From: Clostridiales bacterium
GTDB taxonomy: Bacteria; Bacillota; Clostridia; Oscillospirales; CAG-272
Assembly (NCBI GenBank): GCA_012837425.1
Contig: DURE01000057.1
Span: 1-62,365 of the forward strand
Length of the DNA: 62,365 nt
Reading direction: 5' to 3'
Below are positions 24,649 to 32,907 of the stretch, piece by piece. The first letter of the stretch is position 1. Each line of letters starts with the position of its first letter. Under the pieces are notes generated by a model that was not told where the DNA came from, ran no database searches, and was given only the letters and a program-made list of their open reading frames with translations. Position numbers and translations under genes: made by a program.

Positions 24649-25458
24649 TTACTTCCTTCTCTTGAGTTTTTTCCTCGACGTGTTTTTTATGGTCTGCTTT
24701 TTGTCAGGGGCAGGCATGCAGGCCTCCTCGCTCTGAGCCTGGTCGGGTCCCCGGGACGGTTTCTTTTTTCCAAACTGGCCGAAATCAATCTGCGACTCGG
24801 TTTTGTCGAGCAGCCGCTTCATGTTCTCGCGGTGCATGACAAGGACAAGAACCGAGGCGCAAAAGGCCATCAGAAACTGCGGGCCCGAACCGACAAAAGC
24901 GTTGATTAAAAGCGGAAAGAGCAGCGCGCACATAATCGAGGCGAGCGAGACGAATCTGGTTGTCGCCACTATCACGACAAATAAGGCAGCAAGAATGCCG
25001 AAGGTAACCGGGCTTGCCGCAAGCGCTACCATGGCGGTTGAGGCCACGCCCTTCCCTCCCCTGAACCCGTGCCAGCAGGGGAAGACATGTCCGACCACAC
25101 AAAAAAACCCCGCAACGGCGGCGCCGATGTCGCCCATTAGCAACACGCCGACAATTACCGCCGCAAAGCACTTGAGCATGTCACAAAAAAGGGTCAGCCC
25201 CCCGGCGCCCTTGCCCCATACCCGCAGCATGTTGGTAGCACCGGCGTTGCCGCTGCCGTATTTTCTTATGTCGTCGTGATACCAAATCCTTGAGATGATA
25301 ATCCCGAAGTTCAGGCTGCCTATCATATATGGTATGGCGACACAGGCAAGTAAAAAAGCCGCCATGATCGTGTACGCCCAGGCCTCCCCAAGCTCAAAGG
25401 ACTGGGTAATATATGCGTACAGATTGAATTTAATAATATATCTGGTTATAAACATCAT
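24649..25458 (-). CDS. plsY: Glycerol-3-phosphate acyltransferase PlsY
   Basis: A 269-residue membrane protein with five or six helices. The three active-site loops are present: GSLNFGIIIS, GSGNAGATNMLRVWGKGAG and GHVFPCWHGFRGGKGVAS. PlsY transfers acyl from acyl-phosphate to glycerol-3-phosphate at the inner membrane, the first step of phospholipid synthesis. A charged Lys-rich C-terminal tail of ~50 residues (KKKPSRGPDQAQ...KKLKRRK) is longer than usual. AAAGG stands before the tandem ATGATG. Confidence 0.94.
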   Translation of the reverse strand: MMFITRYIIKFNLYAYITQSFELGEAWAYTIMAAFLLACVAIPYMIGSLNFGIIISRIWYHDDIRKYGSGNAGATNMLRVWGKGAGGLTLFCDMLKCFAAVIVGVLLMGDIGAAVAGFFCVVGHVFPCWHGFRGGKGVASTAMVALAASPVTFGILAALFVVIVATTRFVSLASIMCALLFPLLINAFVGSGPQFLMAFCASVLVLVMHRENMKRLLDKTESQIDFGQFGKKKPSRGPDQAQSEEACMPAPDKKQTIKNTSRKKLKRRK

Positions 25459-25564
25459 AAACCTTTCATCCAGCCTAATTATACCTAAATTATATCATCT
25501 CGCCCAAAAATAATCAATACCGGCTTAGAAAATATCAGTAATTGCGGTAACCTTTTTTATTGTC

Positions 25565-25593
25565 TTGACACTTTTCGTTATATGAAGTATAAT
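25565..25593 (+). promoter_or_regulatory. Promoter of the Thr/Ser-rich lipoprotein gene
   Basis: TTGACA-17 bp-TATAAT, a perfect match, about 100 bp before the start codon. Confidence 0.75.
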
Positions 25594-25695
25594 ATATTTG
25601 TCCGCCCAAAATGCAGCCAAAAGGGCGGACAATTCACACAGACCGACTCTGCCGGCCTAAGGCTGCAAAAACATTTGCCGGCAGATGTGTTTGAA

Positions 25696-26103
25696 ATGAA
25701 AAGGATAATAGCGGCGCTGCTGCTTGCTGCCGGCGCGATTCTGTATCTTGTCTCATGTGAAACAAAACCGCCCGACGGCACGGTTCTGGTGAAAAATCCT
25801 CCCCAAAGGACCTCAGCCGACAGCACCGATATCTCAACCTCCGAAGAATATACCTCCGAGAGCGACGCTCCCGAAACTCCCGGCGAAACCTCGGCAGCCG
25901 ACACGACCTCCGCCGGGGCCACGGTAGACACAACAGACACCGCCTCCCAAACATCATCGCCGCCGGTAACATCAGCCCCGCCTGACACCACCGAGCCGCC
26001 TGCCACAACAGTGACGCAGGACACCACCGCACCCGAGACCACCACCGCGGTCACTACATATATACCCGAGGTCCCCGATAGCGATTACACTCACAGATAC
26101 TAA
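25696..26103 (+). CDS. Thr/Ser/Pro-rich lipoprotein
   Basis: A 135-residue protein starting MKRIIAALLLAAGAILYLVSCE, a lipoprotein signal peptide with lipobox LVSC at about residues 17-20. The rest is a low-complexity, extended Thr/Ser/Pro/Glu stretch with repeated TT/PP blocks and a short tail IPEVPDSDYTHRY. It is likely anchored to the outer membrane face and could act as a spacer or glycosylated stalk; no enzymatic domain is present. The ribosome site is weak. Confidence 0.65.
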   Translation: MKRIIAALLLAAGAILYLVSCETKPPDGTVLVKNPPQRTSADSTDISTSEEYTSESDAPETPGETSAADTTSAGATVDTTDTASQTSSPPVTSAPPDTTEPPATTVTQDTTAPETTTAVTTYIPEVPDSDYTHRY

Positions 26104-26447
26104 CCCCAAAGACCGGACGCCGAGCCGGCCTTTTTTATTCCGGTAAAAATGTGGAGCTCTGCCCCTGCTTTTACTTCGGAGCCCCTGCCCCCGAACCCCC
26201 GCTCAAGACCCTTTTTGAAAAAAGGGTCTTGAGGGTCTGATCCCCAATAACTTCCTGAACCAAACCGCTAATTAAGCCGCGCGACCCCCGCATTCTACTT
26301 CCTTTAGCCACTGACTGACATGGGGAAAGCAGCGCGAGGTCCCGGCGCGCCGGGCCGTCGCGCCCTACGACAAGTTAAAGCATGAGCGGCAACCGCAGGT
26401 CGCCACTACCTGAAGATGAAGGCACTGTGAAGCCGCCCTACCGGCTT
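26104..26447. repeat. Intergenic mosaic repeat, copy 5
   Basis: The convergent gap holds no gene. After a short possible terminator (CCGG...CCGG then TTTTTT, 26114-26139) it has ttacttcggagcccctgccccc, a perfect 15-bp hairpin (26202-26216 with 26219-26233) of the same design as copies 2 and 3, and then ctgacatggggaaa and ccggcgcgccggg (26312-26354), shared with the minus strand at 19440-19490. The tail is not recognised. Confidence 0.7.
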
Positions 26448-27611
26448 TCATACCCCATCAGCGCGGGGCAGCCAGAGCGGCAGCGGGAACCAGACCCGGG
26501 CTGAGACCGGCAGCCTCTCGCGCCCCGGGCAGAAGGGAGAAAACAAAAGATTCATAGCATCTATATGCCCTACCTCAAGGTCATATGTGGCGTCATCGTT
26601 CCCGATAACGCCACAGGTCCCGCCCGAAACGAAAATCTTTATGTTCTCATCCCCTCCCCTGCCGTGTATAAGCAGGCGCAGCTCCCCGTCGGGCAGCGTC
26701 TCATATGTCGCCTTGAGCCGGATAAAGGCATCCGCGACGCGCCTGAATCTGAGCACCGAGAAATTTGCCACCGGGCCAACCGAATAACCCTCGCAAACCC
26801 GGTAAAGGCGGCTTATATAATCGGCTTCATACGCCGGGAGTTTTACGGTCAGCTTTTTCGGTTTGAACTGGTCAAACAAGGTGATTGTAGTGTTGATAAA
26901 ATCGGATTTGTCGCAAAGAACCATTTCAAAAACCGTATCGGCCTTATAAATCAAATAACCCGAAAACCCGCCGGCCTTTGTGACTACATAGGGCGTGCTG
27001 CTCCAGGAGCAGAGGATGTCGTACAGCCGCTCTTTTGGGCGGCAGGAAGAATAACGCTGCGTCCGGAGCAGCTTTTCTATATTATCAAGCATCGCGGTGT
27101 CGTTTTCGTTAAGTTTTGTCAGGGTCACGGTGTGGTATGCGGTGCGGTCGGCACCGAAGCAATGGCGCAGGTTGTCGTCGTTTATTGCAAACTCATATAG
27201 CGAGCCGGTTTTCTCAAAAGAAAAATAATTATACCGCTGCCGCCTGCCGCCGAGTACCGACAGATCAATTTTGTCGCGAAGCATGTCGTCGAGCGCCATG
27301 TCCATGAGCCGGCGCATATATCCCTTCGACCGGGTGTTCGGATGAACGGCGACATTACCTATTCCACGGCAGGAGAGCTTTGTGCCCGAGACCATAATTT
27401 CATGGTCAAACGCGCCGACGGCTGCCCTGAGCTTCCCGTCAATCAGAGCTACATATGAGCTTTCGAGGGGTTTGTACTCGGGCTTGTAGAGTTTGGGGAG
27501 CAGGCTGAAAAAATTCTCGTTGTGCCCGTCAAAGCCGAAAACGTAGTTGATAAAATCAATATAATCGCCGTAAAGCTCTCCAGAGCCCCGACCGAAATAC
27601 TCGCTGCTCAT
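26448..27611 (-). CDS. Eis-like GNAT N-acetyltransferase
   Basis: A 387-residue protein with a tandem GNAT / SCP2-like architecture. The first GNAT domain has the acetyl-CoA loop VAVHPNTRSKGYMRRLMDMAL at about 89-109 (R/Q-x-x-G-x-G/A form), and the end has the hydrophobic sterol-carrier-like segment. Eis-type enzymes acetylate small amines such as aminoglycosides or peptides; the substrate here is unknown. AAAGGAGCAG precedes ATG 27611. ispE follows upstream 28 nt away in the same direction. Confidence 0.8.
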   Translation of the reverse strand: MSSEYFGRGSGELYGDYIDFINYVFGFDGHNENFFSLLPKLYKPEYKPLESSYVALIDGKLRAAVGAFDHEIMVSGTKLSCRGIGNVAVHPNTRSKGYMRRLMDMALDDMLRDKIDLSVLGGRRQRYNYFSFEKTGSLYEFAINDDNLRHCFGADRTAYHTVTLTKLNENDTAMLDNIEKLLRTQRYSSCRPKERLYDILCSWSSTPYVVTKAGGFSGYLIYKADTVFEMVLCDKSDFINTTITLFDQFKPKKLTVKLPAYEADYISRLYRVCEGYSVGPVANFSVLRFRRVADAFIRLKATYETLPDGELRLLIHGRGGDENIKIFVSGGTCGVIGNDDATYDLEVGHIDAMNLLFSPFCPGRERLPVSARVWFPLPLWLPRADGV

Positions 27612-27639
27612 AGGCTGCTCCTTTTCTTTTTGTGTTTTT

Positions 27640-28524
27640 TCAAATAGTAACCGGCCCTGCGGGAATGCAGGTATACGAGCTGATACCCTTGTCCTTCAGG
27701 ACTATTGACGCCGATATAGCGGTCTCATTGTCGGCAAATATGCCGAACACCGCCGGTCCGCTCCCGCTCATTTGCGCCGCACAGGCTCCCCTCTCAAGCA
27801 TAATTTGCTTTATTTGCGCCACTTTGGGATGTCCGGTTATTATACAGTCTTCAAAAATATTGTACATCCACCCCGAGACCCGTGCAATGTCGCCGGCCGA
27901 GATTGCCGCTGTCATCTTTTGATGGTTCCCGAGGGGCTGTCTTTTTCTGAAGTTACCATATGTCCGGTCAAGCAGGGCATAGGCCTCGGACGTCGGCACG
28001 CCTTCCCCGGGGGTGGCCACAAGTATGACCGCCCCTGGCATTACCGGCACCGGAGTTACCTTCTCGCCGATACCCTCGACCAAAGCACAGCCGCCTGCAA
28101 TGCAGAAGGGCAGGTCTGCCCCCAGCATCAGCCCTATTTTGCAGAGCCCCGCATAGCTGAAGGGGCGGCCGTACATCCTGTTGAGCCCGCGAAGCACGGC
28201 CGCCGCGTCGCTGCTGCCGCCGCCCAGCCCCGCGGCCGCCGGTATGACCTTTTCAATTTCAATGTCAAGCCGGTAGCCCACACCCGCAACTCTCAAATAC
28301 AGCTCGGCGGCGCGGTATGCCAGGTTCTCCCTGCCCCCGGGCGCCCTGTCTCCTGTGACCGAGAGGTTTATCCCGCTGCCCGGAGCGGACTTTATCCTGA
28401 CTGTGTCGCTGAGCGTTACCGCCTGCATGACGCTGACAATATTATGATAACCGTCGGGACGTTTGGACAGGATGTCAAGATAGAGGTTGATTTTCGCAGG
28501 AGCCGCTTCAACTATACTTTTCAT
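27640..28524 (-). CDS. ispE: 4-diphosphocytidyl-2-C-methyl-D-erythritol kinase IspE
   Basis: A 294-residue GHMP kinase. Motif I APAKINLYLDI, motif II IPAAAGLGGGSSDAAAVLRGLN (about 87-108) and motif III AQMSGSGPAVFGIF. IspE phosphorylates the methylerythritol intermediate with ATP in the MEP isoprenoid pathway. Start follows AAAAAGGAATGAA. It is divergent from the AI-2E permease gene and cotranscribed with the downstream GNAT gene. Confidence 0.97.
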   Translation of the reverse strand: MKSIVEAAPAKINLYLDILSKRPDGYHNIVSVMQAVTLSDTVRIKSAPGSGINLSVTGDRAPGGRENLAYRAAELYLRVAGVGYRLDIEIEKVIPAAAGLGGGSSDAAAVLRGLNRMYGRPFSYAGLCKIGLMLGADLPFCIAGGCALVEGIGEKVTPVPVMPGAVILVATPGEGVPTSEAYALLDRTYGNFRKRQPLGNHQKMTAAISAGDIARVSGWMYNIFEDCIITGHPKVAQIKQIMLERGACAAQMSGSGPAVFGIFADNETAISASIVLKDKGISSYTCIPAGPVTI

Positions 28525-28571
28525 TTCATTCCTTTTTTGCGATAGTGTTGTCGGCTGTATGCCCGCATTTC

Positions 28572-28600
28572 AATATAGCACAAATTGGCACAAAAATCAA
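28572..28600 (-). promoter_or_regulatory. Promoter of ispE
   Basis: TTGATT-17 bp-TATATT on the minus strand, back to back with the AI-2E permease promoter 28 bp away. Confidence 0.65.
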
Positions 28601-28627
28601 TAAATATTTAGCGACGGTACAATAATA

Positions 28628-28656
28628 TTGACTAAATGCCATAATTGGTATATAAT
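28628..28656 (+). promoter_or_regulatory. Promoter of the AI-2E permease / htpG operon
   Basis: TTGACT-17 bp-TATAAT on the plus strand, 46 bp before the GTG/ATG region. Confidence 0.8.
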
Positions 28657-28702
28657 AATTTTATGTATTCGGCAGCCAAAAACAAATTATGGGGGAGCGA
28701 TG

Positions 28703-30046
28703 ATGTCAAACTTCAACTGGACCAGACGACATACGATTATAGCCGTATCGGTGGCGATATATGCCGTTTTTGCTATTTTGCTTGCAATTATCATAAACAG
28801 CCGGGTCATAGTCTCCTGGATTAACGGCACCCTCTCGGTTCTGGCGCCGATAATTATCGGAGCTGCCATTGCCTATCTCTGCGCGCCCATAATGAAGCTG
28901 TATGAGGACAAGCTTTTTATGGGCATCAAGGGCCGGCGGCTCAAGCGTGTGCTCTCTGTGGTCTGCACCTATCTTTTTCTGCTGCTTGCAATCACGGCTG
29001 TGCTGCTGATTGTCATCCCCCAGCTCCAGAGGAGCTATGAGGATTTTATTGCAAACCTCAATGTTTACACGACCCAGGCGATATCCTATGTAAATCGGAT
29101 AATAGCACAGTTTGATTTTTCGATCAGCAACGACCAGATTAGCGAATACATCAGCGTTGAGGACATACAGGCCAAAATCAGCGAATGGTTCAAGGATACC
29201 TCGACGTTCTTCAGCAACATCAGCAGCTATGTAATCAGCTACGGCAAATCGCTTGTCAGCGGCGTGCTCAATATCATACTCGGGCTCTTCATCTCGGTCT
29301 ATATACTAAGCTCAAAGGAACGGCTGGGGGCACAATTCAGAATGCTCTGCGCCTCGGTGATGAACAAAGAAAAATACGACTCGCTCATGGAGTGGGGGCG
29401 GTTCACCAACCTTACCTTCGGCAGGTATATCAAAGCGACCCTGCTCGACTCGCTGATTGTCGGAATTGTAAGCGGCATTGCTTTCAGCATTGCCGGACTG
29501 CCCTATCCTATACTGCTTGCCTTCATTGTCGGCATCACAAATATTATTCCGGTATTCGGTCCCTTCATCGGGGCGGTGCCGGCCGGCTTTATCGTTCTTA
29601 TTGCCTCCCCGAGCAAGGTTTTGCTCTTTATCATATTAATTTTCGTCATCCAGCAGTTTGACGGAAACATCCTTAAGCCCAAGCTGGTCGGCATGACCAC
29701 CGGAATGACCTCGTTCGGAGTGCTCTGTTCCATAATCATTATGGGCGGATATTTCGGAATTGTCGGAATGATGCTGGGAGTGCCGGTCTTTATAGTAATC
29801 GGCGAGTTCATCCGACAAGCAATACGCCGCAGGCTAATTAAAAAGGACTTATCAGTGTCGCTTGCCGATTATTACCTGCCTGGCGCCCCGATTATCAGTG
29901 CCGAGGTTGAGGCCGAACGCCGGGGCAGGCTGACTGCCGGGCTGTTCAACTGGTTTAGGAAGATTTTCCGAAAGCTGCTTTCAATGATAAAAAGCATATT
30001 CAAAAAGAAAGATAAAAACAATGATAAAGACAAGACAGAACGATAA
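28703..30046 (+). CDS. AI-2E/PerM family permease
   Basis: A 447-residue polytopic membrane protein with about eight helices and family blocks VLAPIIIGAAIAYLCAPIM, GRYIKATLLDSLIVGIVSGIAF, GITNIIPVFGPFIGAVPA and QQFDGNILKPKLVG. Members are transport or permease proteins; quorum signal export was proposed for TqsA but the substrate is usually unknown. A Lys-rich tail (KKKDKNNDKDK) ends the protein. Two ATGs follow GGGGGAG; I take ATG 28703 because spacing is better. htpG begins 15 nt later. Confidence 0.88.
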   Translation: MSNFNWTRRHTIIAVSVAIYAVFAILLAIIINSRVIVSWINGTLSVLAPIIIGAAIAYLCAPIMKLYEDKLFMGIKGRRLKRVLSVVCTYLFLLLAITAVLLIVIPQLQRSYEDFIANLNVYTTQAISYVNRIIAQFDFSISNDQISEYISVEDIQAKISEWFKDTSTFFSNISSYVISYGKSLVSGVLNIILGLFISVYILSSKERLGAQFRMLCASVMNKEKYDSLMEWGRFTNLTFGRYIKATLLDSLIVGIVSGIAFSIAGLPYPILLAFIVGITNIIPVFGPFIGAVPAGFIVLIASPSKVLLFIILIFVIQQFDGNILKPKLVGMTTGMTSFGVLCSIIIMGGYFGIVGMMLGVPVFIVIGEFIRQAIRRRLIKKDLSVSLADYYLPGAPIISAEVEAERRGRLTAGLFNWFRKIFRKLLSMIKSIFKKKDKNNDKDKTER

Positions 30047-30061
30047 CCAAAGGAGGTCATC

Positions 30062-31981
30062 ATGAGCACTAAGAACCCGATCAACGAGAAAATGACAGGT
30101 GAGGGCTCCACCGAAAAACATATGAGAGCCGGCGGAATATCGGTCGAGACCGACCATATATTCCCGATAATAAAGAAGTGGCTGTATTCCGACAAGGATA
30201 TTTTCCTGCGCGAAATTGTCTCAAATGCCGCCGACGCAATAACCAAAATGAAGCGGCTCTGCTCGCTCGGGCAGGCCGAGGCTGACGGCGAGGATTATAA
30301 AATCTTAGTCCGCGTCGACAAAACCGCCAAAACCCTCGTCGTTGAGGACAACGGAATCGGAATGACCGAGGATGAGTTGACGCGCTATATCTGCCAGATC
30401 GCGCTCTCGGGCGCGCTTGAGTTCATTGAAAAATACGAGGGAACACCGACCGAGGGCAGCGCCGACAGCGGCATTATCGGGCACTTCGGGCTGGGCTTTT
30501 ACTCGGCCTTCATGGTCTCGGAAAAGGTGGAGATAATTACAAAGTCCTACACCGGCGCGCCGGCGCTGCGCTGGGTCTGCTCGGACAACGGCAGCTACGA
30601 GATATACGACTCTGACAGTGAGAGCCGCGGCACCTCGGTGATTATGCATATCGCCGACGAGGAGGCGGCCTACCTCGAAGCGGCAAAGGTTCGGGAAATA
30701 CTCGACAAATACTGCGCCTTCATGCCCTATGAGATTTACCTTGAGACCGGCGAGGAGGATGAAAAGGCCGAAAAAAAGCCGATAAACACCACCTCTCCGC
30801 TCTGGCTCAAGCGCCCGAACGAGTGTACCGAAGAGGAGTACAACGAGTTTTATCACAAGGTTTTCGGGGACTTCAGAGACCCGCTTTTCAGCATTCATAT
30901 AAACGCCGATTACCCGTTCAATTTCAAGGGCATACTCTACTTCCCCAGGCTCCGTACCGAGTTTGACAACCTTGAGGGCAGGATAAAGCTGTACTACAAT
31001 CAGGTTTTCGTCGCCGACAATGTAAAGGAGGTCGTGCCCGAATACCTGTTCATGCTCCGGGGGGTTATAGACTGCCCCGAGCTGCCGCTCAACGTCTCGC
31101 GCAGCTATCTGCAAAACAATGTCTATGTAAGCAAGGTCTCGGCGCATATTGTCAAGAAGATATGCGACAAACTTGGCAGTCTCTGTCAGAACAACCGCGC
31201 TGAATACGAGAAAATCTGGGGTGACATACGGGTGTTTGTAGAGTTCGCTTCGGTGAGCGACCGCAAATTCTTCGACCGGGTAAAGGATTCGCTCCTGCTC
31301 GGGCTGACCGACAAAACTTTTGTGACAATAAACGAGTACCGAGAGGCCGCCCTGAAGGATGCTGCCGGGGATGACAAGGAAAAGGCCGAGGTCACGGTGT
31401 ATTATACCTCCGACCCCGCGCAGCAGTCGCAGTATATATCGATGTTCACTGCACAAGGCTATAAGGTAGCGGTGCTCGACCACCCCATCGACACGCAGTT
31501 CATCACCTCAGCCGAGCGGGTCTATGAAGGGCTGAAGTTCGTGCGGGTAGACGCCGACATCTCGGCACTGGCCAGCGGGGCCGACGAAAAAGAAAAGGAA
31601 AATAAAGAAATAGTAAAGCTCTTCCGCAAGGCTGCCGGAGACGACAAGCTGAATGTCAAGTTTGTCAGCCTCAAGGACAACCGCGCGCCGACCCTGCTCA
31701 ACCTGCCCGAGGATAAGCGCCGTATGGACGACTTTATGAAGCAGTATTCCTTCGTGACAAAAACCGAAGCCGGCCCGGCGCTGGCCGACACCACCCTGGT
31801 TGTCAACACCTCCTCTCCCGCATATACGCGCCTGCTTGAATTGGTGTCGGCCGACGTCGAGAAGGCAGAGTTTCTGGCAGGTTATATCTATAAGCTGTCG
31901 CTCATGGCGCACCGGCGCCTTGACGGAGAGGAACTGAGCGCCTTCCTCTCGGACAGCTACGACATCATTTGCGGTATATGA
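30062..31981 (+). CDS. htpG: HtpG (Hsp90) molecular chaperone
   Basis: A 639-residue Hsp90 homologue. GHKL ATPase domain: VSNAADAITKMKRL near 53-66, DNGIGMTEDEL near 92-102 and GHFGLGFYSAFMV near 134-146; middle domain LYFPRLRTEFDNLEG and VSRSYLQNN; the C-terminal dimer domain is present. The N-terminus carries ~18 residues before the usual start, and position 30121 region (MRAGGISVETDHIF) may be closer to the family start, but AAAGGAGG before ATG 30062 is strong. ATP-dependent chaperone in the cytoplasm, 15 nt after the AI-2E gene. Confidence 0.95.
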   Translation: MSTKNPINEKMTGEGSTEKHMRAGGISVETDHIFPIIKKWLYSDKDIFLREIVSNAADAITKMKRLCSLGQAEADGEDYKILVRVDKTAKTLVVEDNGIGMTEDELTRYICQIALSGALEFIEKYEGTPTEGSADSGIIGHFGLGFYSAFMVSEKVEIITKSYTGAPALRWVCSDNGSYEIYDSDSESRGTSVIMHIADEEAAYLEAAKVREILDKYCAFMPYEIYLETGEEDEKAEKKPINTTSPLWLKRPNECTEEEYNEFYHKVFGDFRDPLFSIHINADYPFNFKGILYFPRLRTEFDNLEGRIKLYYNQVFVADNVKEVVPEYLFMLRGVIDCPELPLNVSRSYLQNNVYVSKVSAHIVKKICDKLGSLCQNNRAEYEKIWGDIRVFVEFASVSDRKFFDRVKDSLLLGLTDKTFVTINEYREAALKDAAGDDKEKAEVTVYYTSDPAQQSQYISMFTAQGYKVAVLDHPIDTQFITSAERVYEGLKFVRVDADISALASGADEKEKENKEIVKLFRKAAGDDKLNVKFVSLKDNRAPTLLNLPEDKRRMDDFMKQYSFVTKTEAGPALADTTLVVNTSSPAYTRLLELVSADVEKAEFLAGYIYKLSLMAHRRLDGEELSAFLSDSYDIICGI

Positions 31982-31982
31982 A

Positions 31983-32903
31983 ATGAACTCCGACCATGAA
32001 ATCATAATCGCCAACCTTGACGAGATATGGGAGCGGCAGCGGGGGCTCAATCGCCTGAGAATCTCGCAGGCATACGAGATACTAAACCAGCTCGCCCCCT
32101 CAATGCGGCTGGCAGGCAGCACCGCCGAGGCTATCGGCACTGCCGCTGCCTGCTTTGGAAAATCCGAACTCTTGAAAAAGTTCAGCTCCAGAGACCGGAT
32201 TCTTATCTGCCGCCGCCTCTCGGAAATGCTCGGCTCCTTCGGATTTAGTTCAGATGAACTGCTATTCAATCACCCCGACACCCCGAACGGCACCCGGGTC
32301 GCATATGTCATAAATCGGTACTCGGCCGAGGCCTTCAGGATTTTTTCCTCACATCTGCCCGGCGCCCAGCCCCGGATATACAATTCCTTTACCGAAATGT
32401 GCGAGGGCACCGCCTCGGGAAAGGCCGACGCCTGCGTGATACCTATTGAAAACACTTCGGACGGCAAGCTCCTGAGCTTTTATTCGCTTATCGAGAGGTT
32501 TGATTTGAAGACCTCGGCGCTCTGCGACATTACCAACGAGGATGACACCAAGCGGACAAGGTATGCGCTGCTCTGCCGTCATATAATCCGTCCCGCCGCC
32601 GGCACCCGGGAAGGCTGCGACAGCATTTTCTTTGAGTTCAGCTTCTCGCCCACACCCGGAATTACGCTTGACGAAATACTGCACGCTATTGTGCTCTGCG
32701 GGCTGAATATCTACAGAATCGACTCTGCGCCGCTGCGCTACAACGAGTCAAACTTCATATTCCACATAGTGCTGCTGGGCAGCCTTGAGAATATCATCAC
32801 ATACACGGTATTCCTCACGCTCTGTCTGGCTCAGTATACGCCGATAGGAGTGTGCCGGCTGCTTGGCCTGGCCGACGAAAACAACCCGAATGAAGAGGCA
32901 TAA
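31983..32903 (+). CDS. Divergent prephenate dehydratase-like protein
   Basis: A 306-residue protein not recognised as a standard family. Residues ~1-90 are helical and basic. The region SFTEMCEGTASGKADACVIPIENTSDGKLLSFYSLI (about 137-172) mirrors the prephenate dehydratase core (Phe-x-x-Val..Gly-x-Ala-Asp-x-x-V-x-P-I-E-N-x-x-x-G), and the following TKRTRYALLCR parallels the catalytic Thr-Arg-Phe motif. The last part resembles an ACT-like domain. A true enzyme would turn prephenate into phenylpyruvate. The N-terminal extension and the Tyr for Phe change make a sensor or altered substrate possible. Translation is tightly coupled: it starts 1 nt after htpG and pgm follows 4 nt later. Confidence 0.5.
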   Translation: MNSDHEIIIANLDEIWERQRGLNRLRISQAYEILNQLAPSMRLAGSTAEAIGTAAACFGKSELLKKFSSRDRILICRRLSEMLGSFGFSSDELLFNHPDTPNGTRVAYVINRYSAEAFRIFSSHLPGAQPRIYNSFTEMCEGTASGKADACVIPIENTSDGKLLSFYSLIERFDLKTSALCDITNEDDTKRTRYALLCRHIIRPAAGTREGCDSIFFEFSFSPTPGITLDEILHAIVLCGLNIYRIDSAPLRYNESNFIFHIVLLGSLENIITYTVFLTLCLAQYTPIGVCRLLGLADENNPNEEA

Positions 32904-32907
32904 CCCG

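Noticed and set aside
30305-31483. Long open frame on the minus strand
   Set aside because: It lies opposite htpG, has no ribosome site, and its translation is a low-quality antisense of a strongly conserved gene; GC-rich codon bias produces such frames.
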